Of a stretch of 64,000 nt of DNA, positions 9,801 to 16,755 are shown in pieces. The position numbers were made by a program, and so were the translations under genes. Source of the stretch: JBFWNG01 sp050251195 (GTDB lineage Bacteria; Bdellovibrionota_B; Oligoflexia; Oligoflexales; Oligoflexaceae); contig JBFWNG010000002.1 in the NCBI GenBank assembly GCA_050251195.1, forward strand, positions 62,001 to 126,000, read 5' to 3'. The notes beneath the pieces are model-generated. The model was not told where the DNA came from and made no database searches. It worked only from the letters and a program-made list of their open reading frames with translations. Within the stretch, counting starts at the first letter, position 1; each line of letters starts with the position of its first letter.

Positions 9801-10136
9801 AAAATATACGCCACAGACGGCACCGGACGATACCTCGCGCACCACGGTTATGAAGACGTAGAAATCGTCTCCTGGCCAGACGAAGGCGGCGAAGACGCCA
9901 TCAGCGTCATCAAATCCGGTCTCGTCGATCTCGTTGTGAACATCCCAAAAAGTCACCGGACCATGGAGATCACAAGAGGATCTCAAATCCGCAAGGCCGC
10001 GATGCAGTATGGATGCGCGCTTTTGACGAATATGGAGAAAGTCACGTCGTTCTTTGCGGCAATCGACAAGTGCGGGCCCAACTTTGTGAAAGAACACGAG
10101 CTCTTAGTGCTTCCGGACTATCGAACGAAGCACTAG
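6804..10136 (+). CDS. carB: Carbamoyl-phosphate synthase large subunit
   Basis: 1110 aa, slightly longer than the roughly 1070 aa usual in bacteria. It has two ATP-grasp halves (carboxyphosphate and carbamate kinases), the oligomerisation region between them and a C-terminal MGS-like allosteric domain (from about residue 965). Diagnostic stretches: LGSGGLSIGQAGEFDYSG, VNPNIATIQTN, CNMENFDPLGIHTGDS, KIPRWDL, VEFDWCAVS, EHIENAGVHSGDAT and RAARSFPFVSK. These read like CPS1/CAD and Bacteroidota CarB, not like E. coli (GAGPIVIGQACEFDYSG). Translationally coupled to carA by a 1-nt overlap. No frameshift seen. Confidence 0.96.
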   Translation: MPLLQQIKNTKNPKVLLLGSGGLSIGQAGEFDYSGTQAIKALREEGVEVIVVNPNIATIQTNPTPGVKNYLYPVEPHWVERIIEKERPVGIMASFGGQTALNCFLKLEAAGVLQKYNVLNLATPGNILEVTEDRELFAAHMKKLGMPIPPSAACATMAEARTAAANIGFPVIVRAAYALGGLGSGFATNEEELRALVGPALATSPQVLIEKSLKGFKEVEYEVMRDRENNTITICNMENFDPLGIHTGDSIVVAPSQTLSDDEFQMLRNAAIDIVSSLGIIGECNVQYALDPNSSQFYVIEMNARLSRSSALASKATGYPIAYIAAKVMLGYDLLELVNPVTGVTCAYFEPALDYITVKIPRWDLIKFRGVNKKLGSNMKSVGEVMSIGRSFPEALQKAVRMVTENPEGLSIEPGNLENASLNAELESPTDRRLFHVCQSFREGMTVEEAYNLTKIDKWFLYHLKEILDTESNIRGLGAKEASHREPQEAVKQALKSLDKDAWHRIKHQGFGDEQIAALLLRSMNNGTKVSENLIRQSSLTVRKLRKEKGIVPVVKKIDTTAGEYPSPSNYLYMSYGGLYHDVLPEDKKVFSAIVLGGGTYRIGTSVEFDWCAVSCSLKLQREGWRSIIINCNPETVSTDYNSSDRLYFEELTLERILDIAELEKPLGLIASMGGQLPNKLALPLADAGLKLLGHSHDTIDGAEDRSKFSALLDKLGIDQPAWAMATSKADIENLIEKMSYPVLVRPSYVLSGAAMAVAYDKVSLDACLSLAASVSPNHPVVISQFIEGAREIELDGVAKDGEILTSIVSEHIENAGVHSGDATMVVPPQRLYVETVRRVRHSAKKIVKGLALNGPFNMQFLAKDNDIKVIECNVRAARSFPFVSKVVGINLADVSTDVITSKKPEIRRLNEDDMPYVGVKAAMFSFPRLVGADPVLGVEMASTGEVGCIGETFEEALLLALEASGIKQPKKGVLVSSGTEKEKLNFLKAAQVIKKLGLKIYATDGTGRYLAHHGYEDVEIVSWPDEGGEDAISVIKSGLVDLVVNIPKSHRTMEITRGSQIRKAAMQYGCALLTNMEKVTSFFAAIDKCGPNFVKEHELLVLPDYRTKH

Positions 10137-10143
10137 TTTGGAT

Positions 10144-10172
10144 TTGACATTCAATGTGAGCCCTTATAGATT
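10144..10172 (+). promoter_or_regulatory. Putative sigma-70-type promoter of tRNA-Met
   Basis: TTGACA at 10144-10149, a 17-nt spacer and TAGATT at 10167-10172, about 45 nt before the tRNA. Consensus -35 and reasonable -10; the position just after carB suggests an independent tRNA transcript. Confidence 0.5.
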
Positions 10173-10216
10173 GCTGTTTCACGTCAACCGCCTTTGCATC
10201 GCAAAGGATCTCTTTT

Positions 10217-10290
10217 GGCGAGGTAGCTCAGCTGGTTAGAGCGCAGGATTCATAATCCTGAGGTCGCGAGTTCAAGTCTCGCTCTCGCTA
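10217..10290 (+). tRNA. tRNA-Met (anticodon CAT)
   Basis: Full cloverleaf read by eye: acceptor 5' GGCGAGG at 10217-10223 pairs with TCTCGCT at 10283-10289 (G-U at the first pair), D-stem GCTC/GAGC, anticodon stem CAGGA/TCCTG with loop TTCATAA (anticodon CAT at 10251-10253), T-arm GCGAG TTCAAGT CTCGC. CCA is not encoded; a T-run follows directly. The strong first stem and the G1 favour elongator Met (or the CAT-anticodon Ile tRNA, which needs TilS) over initiator fMet, whose first pair is mismatched. Confidence 0.93.
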
Positions 10291-10427
10291 CTTTTTTTAA
10301 AATAAAAATCCTCTCTTATCAATCCGTGGTGGGTATCCACTGAACCCCTAGAGGCTGGACTATATAAATGGAGGGAGGTATCATTATTAGAAATCAATCA
10401 CATATTTTGAATCTAGGAAGGGAGTGC

Positions 10428-10697
10428 ATGACGTTAAGACATTTGGTTCTTCTATTTGCCTTCACACAACTTGGTTGCACGCACAACGTAATGGATGCTT
10501 ATCCACAATATCTCCTTAACAATCCAGACGTGTTGATGCTTGACGAAGGTAGAATGACCGACGGATCTTTGATAAATCCTATCGAGCAACCGGCGCTTCC
10601 CAAGGGGGCAAAATGTTTTGGGGCGGGACTTTTGGAATGCGTAATTCCATCCATCAGTCTACGAAAAGCGCTATGGACCAGATCTTACAGAAACTGA
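10428..10697 (+). CDS. Small putative lipoprotein
   Basis: 89 aa from ATG 10428 (GGAG just upstream; the frame opens 20 codons earlier without support). Hydrophobic leader LRHLVLLFAFTQLGC ends in a lipobox-like Cys, although Q at -3 is not ideal. The mature part is short with no recognised domain. Followed by another envelope-protein gene on the same strand. Confidence 0.5.
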   Translation: MTLRHLVLLFAFTQLGCTHNVMDAYPQYLLNNPDVLMLDEGRMTDGSLINPIEQPALPKGAKCFGAGLLECVIPSISLRKALWTRSYRN

Positions 10698-10773
10698 TAC
10701 ACGATTTTGATAGGTATTCCAAAGAATAGTAATTGTCTTACGTTAATTCGGGACCGAGAAGAAGTAATATTAC

Positions 10774-11337
10774 ATGTCTAGCAAGAAAAGTTACATTCTG
10801 ATTTTCCTGATCGCGGGCCTCAGCGTTATTGCGGCAGGAGAGGAGTACGCCAAAGAGGGGTTATCCTCACGCGCGGAATGGACGTTTGGCTTAGCGACTA
10901 ACCGATTCGGTGAAGGAGCCGTTATCGGGATAGAAAGTGAAGGATTTCAGCAAGAGAAGGACGATGGTGGTTTCGTCCGCCATAAAAACATCGGCTATCT
11001 AGATTTGGGTGGATTCTCCTATGATTTTGTCGACTCGAAGAATAATCCGACATCGAGTACCTTTTTGGCAATAGGTCTCGCAACCCATTTTTCCAATGGT
11101 TCATCAAATACCTTTATAGGTTTTGGCGGTACTGCAACCCATACAGACAAAGACCTCATCGACAAGCGTCAAATATATGGTATGCAACTTAAAGCTGGCT
11201 TTGAGTTCCTTGCAAAGCACGTGCACGACGGACTTATCCTCGAATTAGTTTTTCCGTTTGGCAATGGTCGTCCCAATAGGCTTCGTGATACGCCGGACAT
11301 TTTCAACGCAACTTGCCTCGTCCTTAGGTTCAAATAG
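10774..11337 (+). CDS. Secreted beta-barrel-like envelope protein
   Basis: 187 aa with a clear signal peptide (SYILIFLIAGLSVIAAG) and repeated amphipathic strands (WTFGLATNRFGEGAVIGIES, YLDLGGFSYDFV, FLAIGLATHF, LVLRFK at the end). Pattern fits a small outer-membrane barrel. Function not recognised. Confidence 0.55.
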   Translation: MSSKKSYILIFLIAGLSVIAAGEEYAKEGLSSRAEWTFGLATNRFGEGAVIGIESEGFQQEKDDGGFVRHKNIGYLDLGGFSYDFVDSKNNPTSSTFLAIGLATHFSNGSSNTFIGFGGTATHTDKDLIDKRQIYGMQLKAGFEFLAKHVHDGLILELVFPFGNGRPNRLRDTPDIFNATCLVLRFK

Positions 11338-11365
11338 TCCCTCACAATAACTTGGAGTTATGTCG

Positions 11366-11433
11366 TAATAAAAAACCTGCGCTGGAGCAGGATTGGAAAA
11401 TTTAATCATGGAAAATCAATCAGTTATGAAGAT
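11366..11433 (-). ncRNA. Candidate small RNA in the 220-nt gap, minus strand
   Basis: On the minus strand an extended -10 (TGCTATAAG, 11448-11440) is followed about 65 nt downstream by a hairpin CCTGC TCCAGC GCAGG and six T (11391-11370). No protein-coding gene on that strand uses this terminator, so a short untranslated transcript is possible. No -35 was found and no RNA family is recognised. Confidence 0.25.
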
Positions 11434-11557
11434 CTGTCACTTATAGCATAAATATATGTCAGAAGAGTCCGAAGCATGGTACGCTGTTTGTATTACTCAC
11501 TTTTGCAAACAGCTGCGAACTAACGAAACGTTGGCGCGGTGTTAGAAGGAAGACCAA

Positions 11558-12214
11558 ATGCTCAGCGTTTTTGGCGAACGACAACAAGATTTATTGAGAA
11601 AGCTGCACCGCAATAAGGCGGGCATGACCATTGATGAACTTGCGCGCGAGCTTAATGTGACACGGACGGCTGTGAAGCAACATCTGTCCTCTCTCGAGAA
11701 GGAAGGCTACGTTGCAAGGGGAGGATTGCGGTTAACGACGGGACGTCCAGGCCGTACGTTCAAGCTTTCGTCTTCGGGCGTGGATCTTTTTCCAAAGCAG
11801 TACTCGTGGTTCTCGAGTCTTCTCATGCGAGGCGTGAAAGAGCAACGTGGCAGCGAAGGGCTTGCCTTGCACTTACGGGATCTCGCAACAGCTGTTGCGG
11901 CCGCAGTGAAGGACAAAACAAACGCCCCTGACGGAAGTGAACGTATTTCCCGAATTGTTGACGTCATGAATGAACTGTCCTACGAAGCAAGCGTTCTTCC
12001 CTCGCAGGACAGTGCCAAGCTTCCAGAAATAAGAGCTATGAACTGTGTGTACCATCATTTGGCGCAAGAGTTTCCGGAAGTGTGCGAATTCGATGTCGAG
12101 CTTTTGTCTCGTTTGTCGGGCCTCGGCGTTGATCATCAAGAATGTATCATTCGAGGAGGCAATGCATGTCGCTTTTCCTTCTCAAAACCAATTCATCAGG
12201 AGATAAAAACATGA
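11558..12214 (+). CDS. SufR-like HTH regulator with C-terminal Cys cluster
   Basis: 218 aa. N-terminal winged HTH (about residues 8-75, with DELARELNVTRTAVKQHLSS and wing TTGRPGRTFKLSS) and a C-terminal domain with C163, C176, C196 and C204. The C163-x12-C176 pair, with a last Cys 28 residues later, resembles the Fe-S-ligating cysteines of SufR repressors, so a redox- or Fe-S-sensing role is likely (family knowledge plus inference). SD GGAAGACCAA lies before ATG. Its stop overlaps the next ATG by 4 nt, placing it first in a three-gene operon with DUF4142 and cupredoxin genes, which it may regulate. No suf genes are in the window. Confidence 0.72.
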   Translation: MLSVFGERQQDLLRKLHRNKAGMTIDELARELNVTRTAVKQHLSSLEKEGYVARGGLRLTTGRPGRTFKLSSSGVDLFPKQYSWFSSLLMRGVKEQRGSEGLALHLRDLATAVAAAVKDKTNAPDGSERISRIVDVMNELSYEASVLPSQDSAKLPEIRAMNCVYHHLAQEFPEVCEFDVELLSRLSGLGVDHQECIIRGGNACRFSFSKPIHQEIKT

Positions 12215-12747
12215 GTGCACGAAAATCTTTTATTGTTTCAGCGGCTGTTGCTCTTTTGGGAGGGTCCGCGGTGTCTTATGGGCAAGGAAAAGGTCCCTCG
12301 GACGCACAGATTGCTGGGATTGTCGTCACAGCGAACGCTGTCGACGTCGAAGCCGGCAAAATTGGCGAGAAGTCTAAGAACCCCGAAGTTCAGAAGTTCG
12401 CTAAGCAGATGGTGATTGACCACACCGCGGTAAACAAGCAAGCAAGTGAATTGGCTTCTAAACTAAAACTCACACCTGCTGACAGCGACGTTAGCAAGAG
12501 CTTGAAAGACGGCGGCAAAAAGAATGCCGACCATCTCAAGTCGCTCAAAGGTACCGAATTTGACAAAGCTTACGTCACCAACGAAGTAGCTTATCACCAA
12601 GCTGTTTTGAATGCGATTGATTCGACGTTGATTCCCAACGCTAAGAATACAGAGTTGAAGGCGCTCTTGGAGAAAGTGCGGCCAGCGTTCGTGGCACATC
12701 TTGATCACGCGAAAAGAATCGAAAGTTCTTTGGCTAGTTCAAAATGA
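12211..12747 (+). CDS. DUF4142-family secreted protein
   Basis: 178 aa. Signal peptide (MSARKSFIVSAAVALLGG...SYG), then a four-helix ferritin-like domain typical of DUF4142 (EAGKIGEKSKNPEVQKFAKQMVIDHTAVN...; HQAVLNAIDSTLIP; VRPAFVAHLDHAKRI). Predicted periplasmic; the family is often associated with stress response, biochemistry unknown. ATG 12211 overlaps the preceding stop (ATGA), so the longer frame from 12142 is not used. Translationally coupled at both ends. Confidence 0.82.
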   Translation: MSARKSFIVSAAVALLGGSAVSYGQGKGPSDAQIAGIVVTANAVDVEAGKIGEKSKNPEVQKFAKQMVIDHTAVNKQASELASKLKLTPADSDVSKSLKDGGKKNADHLKSLKGTEFDKAYVTNEVAYHQAVLNAIDSTLIPNAKNTELKALLEKVRPAFVAHLDHAKRIESSLASSK

Positions 12748-13067
12748 GGCATGATATGCGCAGTACGGATGTCCTGATGGCTTTTTTCACTTCTTCAGTT
12801 CTAGTGGCACCTTTCTGTGCGGCAAAGACGCATCGCTTGTCGATCAGCGGAATGGCCTTTACGACTCCCTCGTTGGTTATCGAAAAGGGCGATACTGTAG
12901 AGTGGACCAACCAGGACATCGTTCCGCATACAGTTACGGGTAACAACTTCGATTCTGGCACGCTCGAGTCCGGCGCGACGTGGAAAAGGACTTTTTCGGA
13001 AGTTGGAAACGTGGATTACAAGTGTTCTTTTCATCCTTCTATGACGGGAAGAGTGCAAGTTAAATAG
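12744..13067 (+). CDS. Periplasmic type I copper protein (cupredoxin)
   Basis: 107 aa. Signal peptide to about residue 27, then a plastocyanin/pseudoazurin-like fold. Copper ligands are visible: H62 (VPHTVTG) and C94, H97, M100 (YKCSFHPSM). Probably a periplasmic electron carrier. Overlaps the DUF4142 stop by 4 nt and ends at an intrinsic terminator, so it is the last gene of the SufR-like operon. Confidence 0.88.
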   Translation: MRHDMRSTDVLMAFFTSSVLVAPFCAAKTHRLSISGMAFTTPSLVIEKGDTVEWTNQDIVPHTVTGNNFDSGTLESGATWKRTFSEVGNVDYKCSFHPSMTGRVQVK

Positions 13068-13080
13068 TGTCAAGGATTAT

Positions 13081-13131
13081 GGACGCTCTACTTGATCGAA
13101 TACTGGTCAGTCGAGCGTCCAAATTTTTTTT
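13081..13131 (+). terminator. Intrinsic terminator after the cupredoxin gene
   Basis: GGACGCTC (13081-13088) pairs with GAGCGTCC (13113-13120), then a T-rich run. The loop is long (24 nt) but holds a small inner ACTGGTCAGT palindrome. The T-run touches the end of the convergent gene. Confidence 0.75.
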
Positions 13132-13984
13132 ACTGCTGGGACGAAGGATTCGACGGACGGATTTTTTGCCGTGCATCGAATGAAACGTCCATATCGGTCC
13201 AATCAATTTTGGACTCATGCTCTGCCAAAGTCTTACTCAAGGATCGCAGGTCTGATACGGCCCTAGCAATGCTTTGCGCCGTGTCTCGAAAGTTCGACTC
13301 TTCGTCGCTGAGCAAGTGTGATGCGATCTCGAGATTTTGTAAGGAAGTGTTCATGAGGTCTCGTACGCCAAGCATCGAGCGCGCGAGTTGTTTGTGAAGT
13401 TCCGCCTTTAGCAGCGATTCCTGCATTTTATGGATAAGCTCGACCTGTTTCAGGCGGTAAACAAGAATCACCATTCCACAAGTCCCAAATGCTGCAATGG
13501 TCCAGGCCTCGCCCGGCGGCAACTTACTTTGGATATCCAATGGGAATGTCGCGAGTTGTACAAGGGATGACCCGCCCAAAATAACAACGTTGACGAGGCC
13601 AACGAGGAAAGTCGGTGCAAGCATGCCGGCCAAAAGGCAGCCGAGTTTGGCGCCTTGAAAAGGAACCCAGTTGTCTAGGTTGGCCGCGTAAAACGGGTTC
13701 GTCATAATGAAGGCAGACGCAAGCGATATAATATTGACGAGATAGATTCCGGAAAAAAGTCGAAAGGAAGTGGCTTGTCGAAAGTATACTAAGATAAAGA
13801 ATGAGAAAGCGCCCAATGCGGCAGATATTATCGGAGGCCACATCGGCATGTTAGCAAGGGTATGCCCGATCTGCAGTTCGAGCAGCATGCCGACAAAATT
13901 AAAGAAGGTCGAGAAAGCTGCCGACTGCCACGCATTGTGCAAAGGCAATCGGAGTTTCCAAAACGGAGCTACGTATGTTTCCAT
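13130..13984 (-). CDS. Membrane protein resembling a histidine-kinase sensor half, no kinase domain
   Basis: 284 aa. About five or six TM segments (residues 20-165, and near 165-180), then a cytoplasmic helical region (VELIHKMQESLLKAELHKQLARSMLGVRDLMNTSLQNLEIASHLL and more) that looks like a dimerisation helix pair. There is no clear His-phosphorylation motif and no N/G1/G2 ATPase boxes; the protein ends soon after the coiled coil. It could be a naturally short sensor or a truncated kinase; no frameshifted kinase remnant was noticed downstream. Single gene, convergent with the cupredoxin operon. Confidence 0.55.
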   Translation of the reverse strand: METYVAPFWKLRLPLHNAWQSAAFSTFFNFVGMLLELQIGHTLANMPMWPPIISAALGAFSFFILVYFRQATSFRLFSGIYLVNIISLASAFIMTNPFYAANLDNWVPFQGAKLGCLLAGMLAPTFLVGLVNVVILGGSSLVQLATFPLDIQSKLPPGEAWTIAAFGTCGMVILVYRLKQVELIHKMQESLLKAELHKQLARSMLGVRDLMNTSLQNLEIASHLLSDEESNFRDTAQSIARAVSDLRSLSKTLAEHESKIDWTDMDVSFDARQKIRPSNPSSQQ

Positions 13985-14088
13985 ACGTTATATGATGGCA
14001 GGGATAACTCAAAGAAACAAGTTGCCGCAGACTTTTCGCGGTTTCTTCAAAGCTTCATTAGAAACGTCAATTCTCTCATCTGGAAAGC

Positions 14089-14118
14089 ACCACCAAGGAC
14101 GTGTTGTCCTTGTGGTGG
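14089..14118 (-). terminator. Hairpin downstream of the DUF4097 gene
   Basis: CAAGGAC/GTCCTTG extended by CACCA/TGGTG around a bulge, in the 155-nt gap between two leftward genes. The T-tract on the minus strand is poor (GCTTTCC), so termination is only probable. The rest of the gap would hold the promoter of the next gene. Confidence 0.35.
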
Positions 14119-14139
14119 TAGAAACTGAATAATCAGTCT

Positions 14140-15045
14140 CTAATGAATATTAAGAGTCATATCTCCTGAAGTGGTCTTAACATCGACGCGATATTTGCCG
14201 TCGCCGATTTTACCTGAGAGATTTTTAGATGAAGACATCTTTTGAGGCAGAAAATTTATGTCGCCTGAGACGGTGTTTAAGTCGTAGGCGAAAGAATCCT
14301 TCTCCGTCAAATTTAGAGTTACGTCTCCCGAAACGGTTTTCGCCTTGAGAGGCCGGTTTAATTGATTCGTGAAAAATTCAACGTCTCCCGAAGTTGTTTT
14401 AAGATCAATACTCCCCATTGTGGCGCCGTTCGTCGTTGCGTTGGCCTGAGCCAATCGGGTCTGTATATTACCTGAAACTGAAGTCGCGTCGAGACTATCG
14501 ACGTGACCCGCTTCTACCTTGATGTCTCCCGAAACGCTGGTGACTTGCAGGTTTTGCGCATCGGATAAAGTCAACGTCTGGTCCCCCGAGACGGTCTTAA
14601 GGTGAATTGACCCGGAAAAAGTTTTGGGGAGCGTGATAGTAAGATAGCAATTGCAACCTTTGTTGAATTTTCCTTTTTCGTCGAGTGACTCGAGCGTTAG
14701 GACCGATCCACCATCTTGAATAGCTAGAATGGTTCCTTTGCCGGATTTTGGCAGGCGCCCGGTTATTTCATAAGAAAGCTGAGCACTGTCGCCTAATTGG
14801 ATCTTGGTGTCCTTTGAGACAACTTGGATTCTAATGTCGCTGATTTTGTCCAGACTCGAAGCTCCGGTTTCCTTTGATATTTCGGTACTCAATTCCTCGT
14901 CACCGAAATAGTTCACAACCTCGTCTTTTTTCTTCTCGGCGTTATCGCTGTCGACGGCGATGAGCATGGAGCCTGCGGTTAGACTCGAGACGGCTACGAT
15001 GAAGAATCCGAAAAAAAGTTTAACGGGAAATTTTCTGAAAATCAT
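14140..15045 (-). CDS. DUF4097-family envelope protein with TVSGD repeats
   Basis: 301 aa. N-terminal TM or signal anchor (about residues 8-30), charged linker, then a DUF4097 beta-helix-like domain in which TVSGD/SVSGD/TTSGD recurs about every 20 residues, at least seven times. Extracytoplasmic. Overlaps the DUF1700 stop by 4 nt and is the last gene of the PadR-DUF1700-DUF4097 operon, a combination seen in many bacteria and linked to envelope homeostasis or stress. Exact role unknown. Confidence 0.83.
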   Translation of the reverse strand: MIFRKFPVKLFFGFFIVAVSSLTAGSMLIAVDSDNAEKKKDEVVNYFGDEELSTEISKETGASSLDKISDIRIQVVSKDTKIQLGDSAQLSYEITGRLPKSGKGTILAIQDGGSVLTLESLDEKGKFNKGCNCYLTITLPKTFSGSIHLKTVSGDQTLTLSDAQNLQVTSVSGDIKVEAGHVDSLDATSVSGNIQTRLAQANATTNGATMGSIDLKTTSGDVEFFTNQLNRPLKAKTVSGDVTLNLTEKDSFAYDLNTVSGDINFLPQKMSSSKNLSGKIGDGKYRVDVKTTSGDMTLNIH

Positions 15046-15629
15046 TCTCTTACTCCTTGTCCTAAAATTCTAATATTGAAATTAACGTATTTTACGGATG
15101 CCATGGCAAACCAGTACGATAGAAAACCAAGAATGAGAAAGGTCATTCCGCCAATGGCAATGACGCCGATAGCGCATAACAGGATCCCAAGTCCAAAAAG
15201 GGAAAGAATGATTCCCGCGCCCCAAAGTTTTACTGTGAGGGCCAATCCAACTATTACGAGACCAAAAATCATCAAGGGAACCAACCACAGGCTCAATAAT
15301 GTAGCCACGGCGGCAAAATATGGTCCCACTACGAAAACAAGGTTGAAAAATCCTAGACCAAGGAAGGCGAACAACAAGTAAATGCTATTCGAGAAAAGAG
15401 AGATAGGCGTTTTCGCTTCTTTCATGCGACGAGCATAGACTTCCGTCATATAGGTCGCACCAATGCGCTTGGGATCTCCCAGTGTATGAGCAATTTCGTC
15501 TTCCGTTTTTCCCGATTCGAGACCAATGGTAAAATGTTCTTCATAGTCCGAGAGGATGTCGGCTCGCTCCGAAGTCGGCAGCTTCGCCAGTTTGCTTTCT
15601 AGGATGATTAAGAAATCCTTCTTCTTCAT
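15042..15629 (-). CDS. DUF1700 (HAAS domain) membrane protein
   Basis: 195 aa. N-terminal cytoplasmic HAAS domain (MKKKDFLIILESKLAKLPTS ... ILSDYEEHFTIGLESGKTEDEIAHTLGDP), followed by about four TM helices (residues 75-185). HAAS proteins are typically paired with PadR regulators, which they may bind. Lies 11 nt after padR and overlaps the DUF4097 gene by 4 nt. Confidence 0.87.
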   Translation of the reverse strand: MKKKDFLIILESKLAKLPTSERADILSDYEEHFTIGLESGKTEDEIAHTLGDPKRIGATYMTEVYARRMKEAKTPISLFSNSIYLLFAFLGLGFFNLVFVVGPYFAAVATLLSLWLVPLMIFGLVIVGLALTVKLWGAGIILSLFGLGILLCAIGVIAIGGMTFLILGFLSYWFAMASVKYVNFNIRILGQGVRE

Positions 15630-15640
15630 GTTCGTTCCCT

Positions 15641-15946
15641 TTAGGTGATAATATTGTCGACGGCCTTTGTGAATTCAGACCAGTCCTTTATCATTTGCTT
15701 TACATGCTGACGTCCCGGCGGAGTTATGCGGTAATACTTTCGAGGTGGTCCGCCGCTTGATTCTTGGAGATAACTTTCGCAGTGCCCGTCCAACTGCAAT
15801 CTCTTAAGTAAGGGATATATTGTCCCTTCCGCCACTTCGAATTCTCGCGATATCACTTCGATGATTTCGTAGCCATAGCGGTCTTTTTTATTCATGAGCG
15901 CCAGCACGCAGAGTTCCAGGGCGCCTTTTTTAAATTGGACATTCAA
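15641..15946 (-). CDS. PadR-family transcriptional regulator
   Basis: 101 aa. Winged HTH of PadR type: FKKGALELCVLALM, YGYEIIEVISREFEVAEGTIYPLLKRL and GPPRKYYRITPPG. The frame extends to a TTG at 15997, but a near-consensus promoter occupies 15969-15997, and TTG 15946 has GAGG 8 nt upstream, so the shorter start is preferred. First gene of the PadR-DUF1700-DUF4097 operon; probably autoregulated, as is usual for the family. Confidence 0.85.
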   Translation of the reverse strand: MNVQFKKGALELCVLALMNKKDRYGYEIIEVISREFEVAEGTIYPLLKRLQLDGHCESYLQESSGGPPRKYYRITPPGRQHVKQMIKDWSEFTKAVDNIIT

Positions 15947-15968
15947 CTCGGTATCCTCACTTGGACCG

Positions 15969-15997
15969 ACTATATAGCAATCCGAGGTACCTTGCAA
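15969..15997 (-). promoter_or_regulatory. Promoter of the PadR-DUF1700-DUF4097 operon
   Basis: On the minus strand: TTGCAA (15997-15992), 17-nt spacer, TATAGT (15974-15969). The expected transcription start, about 15962, leaves a short leader to TTG 15946. Confidence 0.6.
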
Positions 15998-16008
15998 TGC
16001 CTAATTTC

Positions 16009-16755
16009 TTAATCCAGTCCCAGAGCGGATTTTAGTGTTTGAAGCCGTTCTCGGCTGACGGGAATTTCGTTCTGAAAGTGGTCGTCGAGAATCGCGAGGT
16101 ATTTGCGGTCGCCCTCGCGTTTTAGCTCCTTAAGGAAGTTAATATTAATGATGGCATTGCGATGAACGCGATGAAAGAAGGCGGAGTCTAGTTTTTGTTC
16201 GAGGGCGTCGAGGGAATCGTCGCAGAGGATTTCGCCTTTGTCGACTATAACCGCCGAATAATGGTCTTTTGAGAGGATGCAAGAAATTTCATCTTTCTTG
16301 AATATTTTGAATTTCGCCCCTACTTTGAACGCGACGCGGTTGGACTTAAGGCTTTGAGGGAGGCTACTCAGCTTTTCTTGTGTAAGGCCGGAAGTCCTAG
16401 AAGTGATTTGCTGGCGAAGGCGTTCAAGCGCTTTGCTTAACCTTTTGGGATCTACGGGTTTCAGAACGTAATCAAGAGCGTTGGCGTCGAAGGCCTGCAA
16501 AGCGTATTCGTCGTATGCTGTCGTGAAAACAACGGTCGGCCCTTGGGCGTCGAGCTGACGAGCGACTTCGATTCCGCCGAGTTCGGGCATCTCAATATCC
16601 AGAAAAACTACGTCACATTTAGTTTCCTCAAGAAAATCGAGAGCCATCAGCCCGTCGGAGGCTTCACCGATAATTTGGACGTCCGAATGTTCGGCAAGGA
16701 GTCGACGCAGGCGATCTCGAGCGGGCTTTTCGTCATCGACTATCAGTGCTTTCAT
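16009..16755 (-). CDS. LytTR-family response regulator
   Basis: 248 aa. N-terminal receiver domain (VDDEKPARDRLRR, phospho-Asp in CDVVFLDIEMPELGG, switch FTTAYDEYAL, Lys in LKPVD) and a C-terminal LytTR DNA-binding domain (about residues 140-245, FFHRVHRNAIININFLKE). ATG 16755 overlaps the kinase stop (ATGA), so the frame beginning at 16767 is not used. Forms a two-component system with the LytS-like kinase; targets unknown. Confidence 0.92.
   Translation of the reverse strand: MKALIVDDEKPARDRLRRLLAEHSDVQIIGEASDGLMALDFLEETKCDVVFLDIEMPELGGIEVARQLDAQGPTVVFTTAYDEYALQAFDANALDYVLKPVDPKRLSKALERLRQQITSRTSGLTQEKLSSLPQSLKSNRVAFKVGAKFKIFKKDEISCILSKDHYSAVIVDKGEILCDDSLDALEQKLDSAFFHRVHRNAIININFLKELKREGDRKYLAILDDHFQNEIPVSRERLQTLKSALGLD

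Noticed and set aside
10217..10290. Initiator fMet tRNA
   Set aside because: Initiator tRNAs have a mismatched first pair and three G-C pairs in the anticodon stem; here position 1 is paired (G-U) and the stem is CAGGA/TCCTG.
13130..13984. Full histidine kinase
   Set aside because: No N, G1 or G2 ATPase boxes and no convincing His box; only TM segments and a coiled coil are present.
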